A stretch of 64,000 nt of DNA from JAAGZL01 sp050291365 (GTDB taxonomy: Bacteria > Pseudomonadota > Gammaproteobacteria > Chromatiales > Chromatiaceae). The position numbers and the translations under genes were made by a program. The notes under the pieces are model-generated. The model was not told where the DNA came from. It did no database searches and was given only the letters and a program-made list of their open reading frames with translations. The DNA lies in assembly GCA_050291365.1 (NCBI GenBank), contig JBNKJS010000029.1, positions 1 through 64,000 on the forward strand, written 5' to 3'. Positions 63,107 through 64,000 of the stretch are shown here, piece by piece; position 1 is the stretch's first letter; each line of letters opens with the position of its first letter.

Positions 63107-64000
63107 TTAAAGACGGGCCGCTGAGAAAGTGTCGCATTCTCGGATAGATCCCTTATCCAACCCAATCCTGAACCATTTTACGCGCTGTTCGGAACTACCG
63201 TGCGTAAATGAATCAGGGTTAACATAACCTTGTGACTGTTTTTGTAGCCTGTCGTCACCTACGGCGCTGGCTGCCGCCATACCCTCTTCAACGTCGCCAC
63301 TCTCCAGTATCTGACGGGAGCGGTTAGCATGATGGGCCCAAATACCAGCGTAGCAATCTGCCTGAAGTTCCATCATCACAGAGAGCTGATTTGACCGTAC
63401 CTTACCAGCTCTGGATTTTGCTTGTTGTACTTTCTGCGATATGCCGGTGATTGTTTGTACATGGTGGCCAACTTCGTGCGCAAGCACATAGGCTTGGGCA
63501 AAATCTCCCGGGGCCTTATAACGCCGCTTGAGGTCTTCGTAGAAGCTTAGGTCGATGTATACCTTTTGATCACCGGGACAGTAGAATGGCCCCATAGCCG
63601 CCCGACCGAAACCACAAGCGGACTGCACCGCTCCGCGATATAGAACAAGCCTGGGCTTTTTATATGTCTGCCCGTTTTGCTTAAACAGCAGACCCCAGGT
63701 GTCTTCGGTATCGGCCAGCACTACAGATACAAATTCTACCAGCTGTTTTTCCGATTCCGATTGTTGTACAGGCTCAGAAGAGGTTTTGATGGATGGAGAA
63801 GAGCCAATCAGTGCGCTTAGGTCGCCACCGGTAAAATAGACATAACCAACGATTCCCAATGCAACGATCGCGGTACCTTTAAATCCAAGAAAACGAAACA
63901 CTACAGGTAGTAGGCGCAGTAGACCACCACCGCTGCCACCTAAGCCGGAAACCCGTTCCCCCCGTCGATCTTCGACGTTGCTACTTCTTCTATTATCTCT
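63107..64000 (-). CDS. Membrane-anchored neutral zinc metallopeptidase, YpfJ family (5' end outside)
   Basis: The frame continues without a stop from 63107 to the window edge; the part before the GTG at 63901 reads RDNRRSSNVEDRRGERVSGL, the conserved N-terminus of YpfJ proteins, so the true start lies beyond 64000. One helix (GTAIVALGIVGYVYFTGGDL) is followed by the zinc peptidase domain with the HEXXH-type site VLAHEVGHHVQT and the third-ligand region MELQADCYAGIWAHH. SACGFGRAAMGPFYCPGDQ is the family block. Substrate unknown. Confidence 0.93.
   Translation of the reverse strand, partial: RDNRRSSNVEDRRGERVSGLGGSGGGLLRLLPVVFRFLGFKGTAIVALGIVGYVYFTGGDLSALIGSSPSIKTSSEPVQQSESEKQLVEFVSVVLADTEDTWGLLFKQNGQTYKKPRLVLYRGAVQSACGFGRAAMGPFYCPGDQKVYIDLSFYEDLKRRYKAPGDFAQAYVLAHEVGHHVQTITGISQKVQQAKSRAGKVRSNQLSVMMELQADCYAGIWAHHANRSRQILESGDVEEGMAAASAVGDDRLQKQSQGYVNPDSFTHGSSEQRVKWFRIGLDKGSIRECDTFSAARL

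Overview
The window looks like a chromosomal segment of a gammaproteobacterium. The evidence is a BamC lipoprotein, GcvR, E. coli-type GshA, a dapA-bamC order, sodium-type PomAB motor genes, Tsp/Prc, YegP, and several VPLPA-CTERM proteins. The many c-di-GMP genes and the VPLPA-CTERM proteins would suit an environmental lineage (for example a sulfur oxidiser), but genus cannot be fixed from sequence alone.

Layout. 1-1430: the start of a tyrosine recombinase gene lies next to a minus-strand tRNA operon (Pro-Arg-His-Lys). The operon has a near-consensus promoter and a clear terminator. Its tRNA-Arg(UCU) gene is split in the anticodon by a 429-nt group I intron. 1535-30.6 kb: mostly core genes, namely folD-ribE, a universal stress protein, a heme-c-linked GGDEF-EAL protein, purL, an MBL hydrolase, bamC, dapA, gcvR, phoH, aspS-DUF502-fmdB, pomAB with a PilZ gene, an SDR, gshA, prc, and mazG with a NUDIX gene. 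30.6-33.5 kb: a PAS-GGDEF-EAL protein. 34.06-40.53 kb: a tight seven-gene operon of GNAT-like thermostable-hemolysin-family protein, acyl-adenylate ligase, heme-oxygenase-like diiron enzyme, SDR, TPR protein, and an OmpR-type regulator with its histidine kinase. A PmrA/QseB-like direct repeat lies just upstream. 40.8-46.5 kb: a hybrid histidine kinase followed by a REC-EAL effector, then hemC.

46.7-62.6 kb is accessory and visibly AT-richer. Nearly all genes lie on the minus strand and encode ankyrin, beta-propeller, secreted and small membrane proteins of unknown function. They are separated by related dispersed repeats, some carrying GGGGACGCATTTATTT or CTGTCCCCGGAATT ends. Two gene remnants stop exactly at such repeats: a gluconolactonase 3' fragment and a HEPN-like gene without a start codon. 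At 60.9-62.4 kb three small genes are each preceded by integron-type core sites, and one complete attC-like element is present, so a cassette array without an integrase is possible. 62.7-64 kb holds yegP and a zinc metallopeptidase gene that runs off the edge.

How genes work together: at least five c-di-GMP-related proteins (two GGDEF-EAL, one degenerate REC-GGDEF, one REC-EAL, one PilZ next to the motor genes) point to signal control of motility versus attachment. The 34-40.5 kb operon looks like a small lipid-derived metabolite pathway with its own two-component system. The group I intron and that operon are the two most interesting items.
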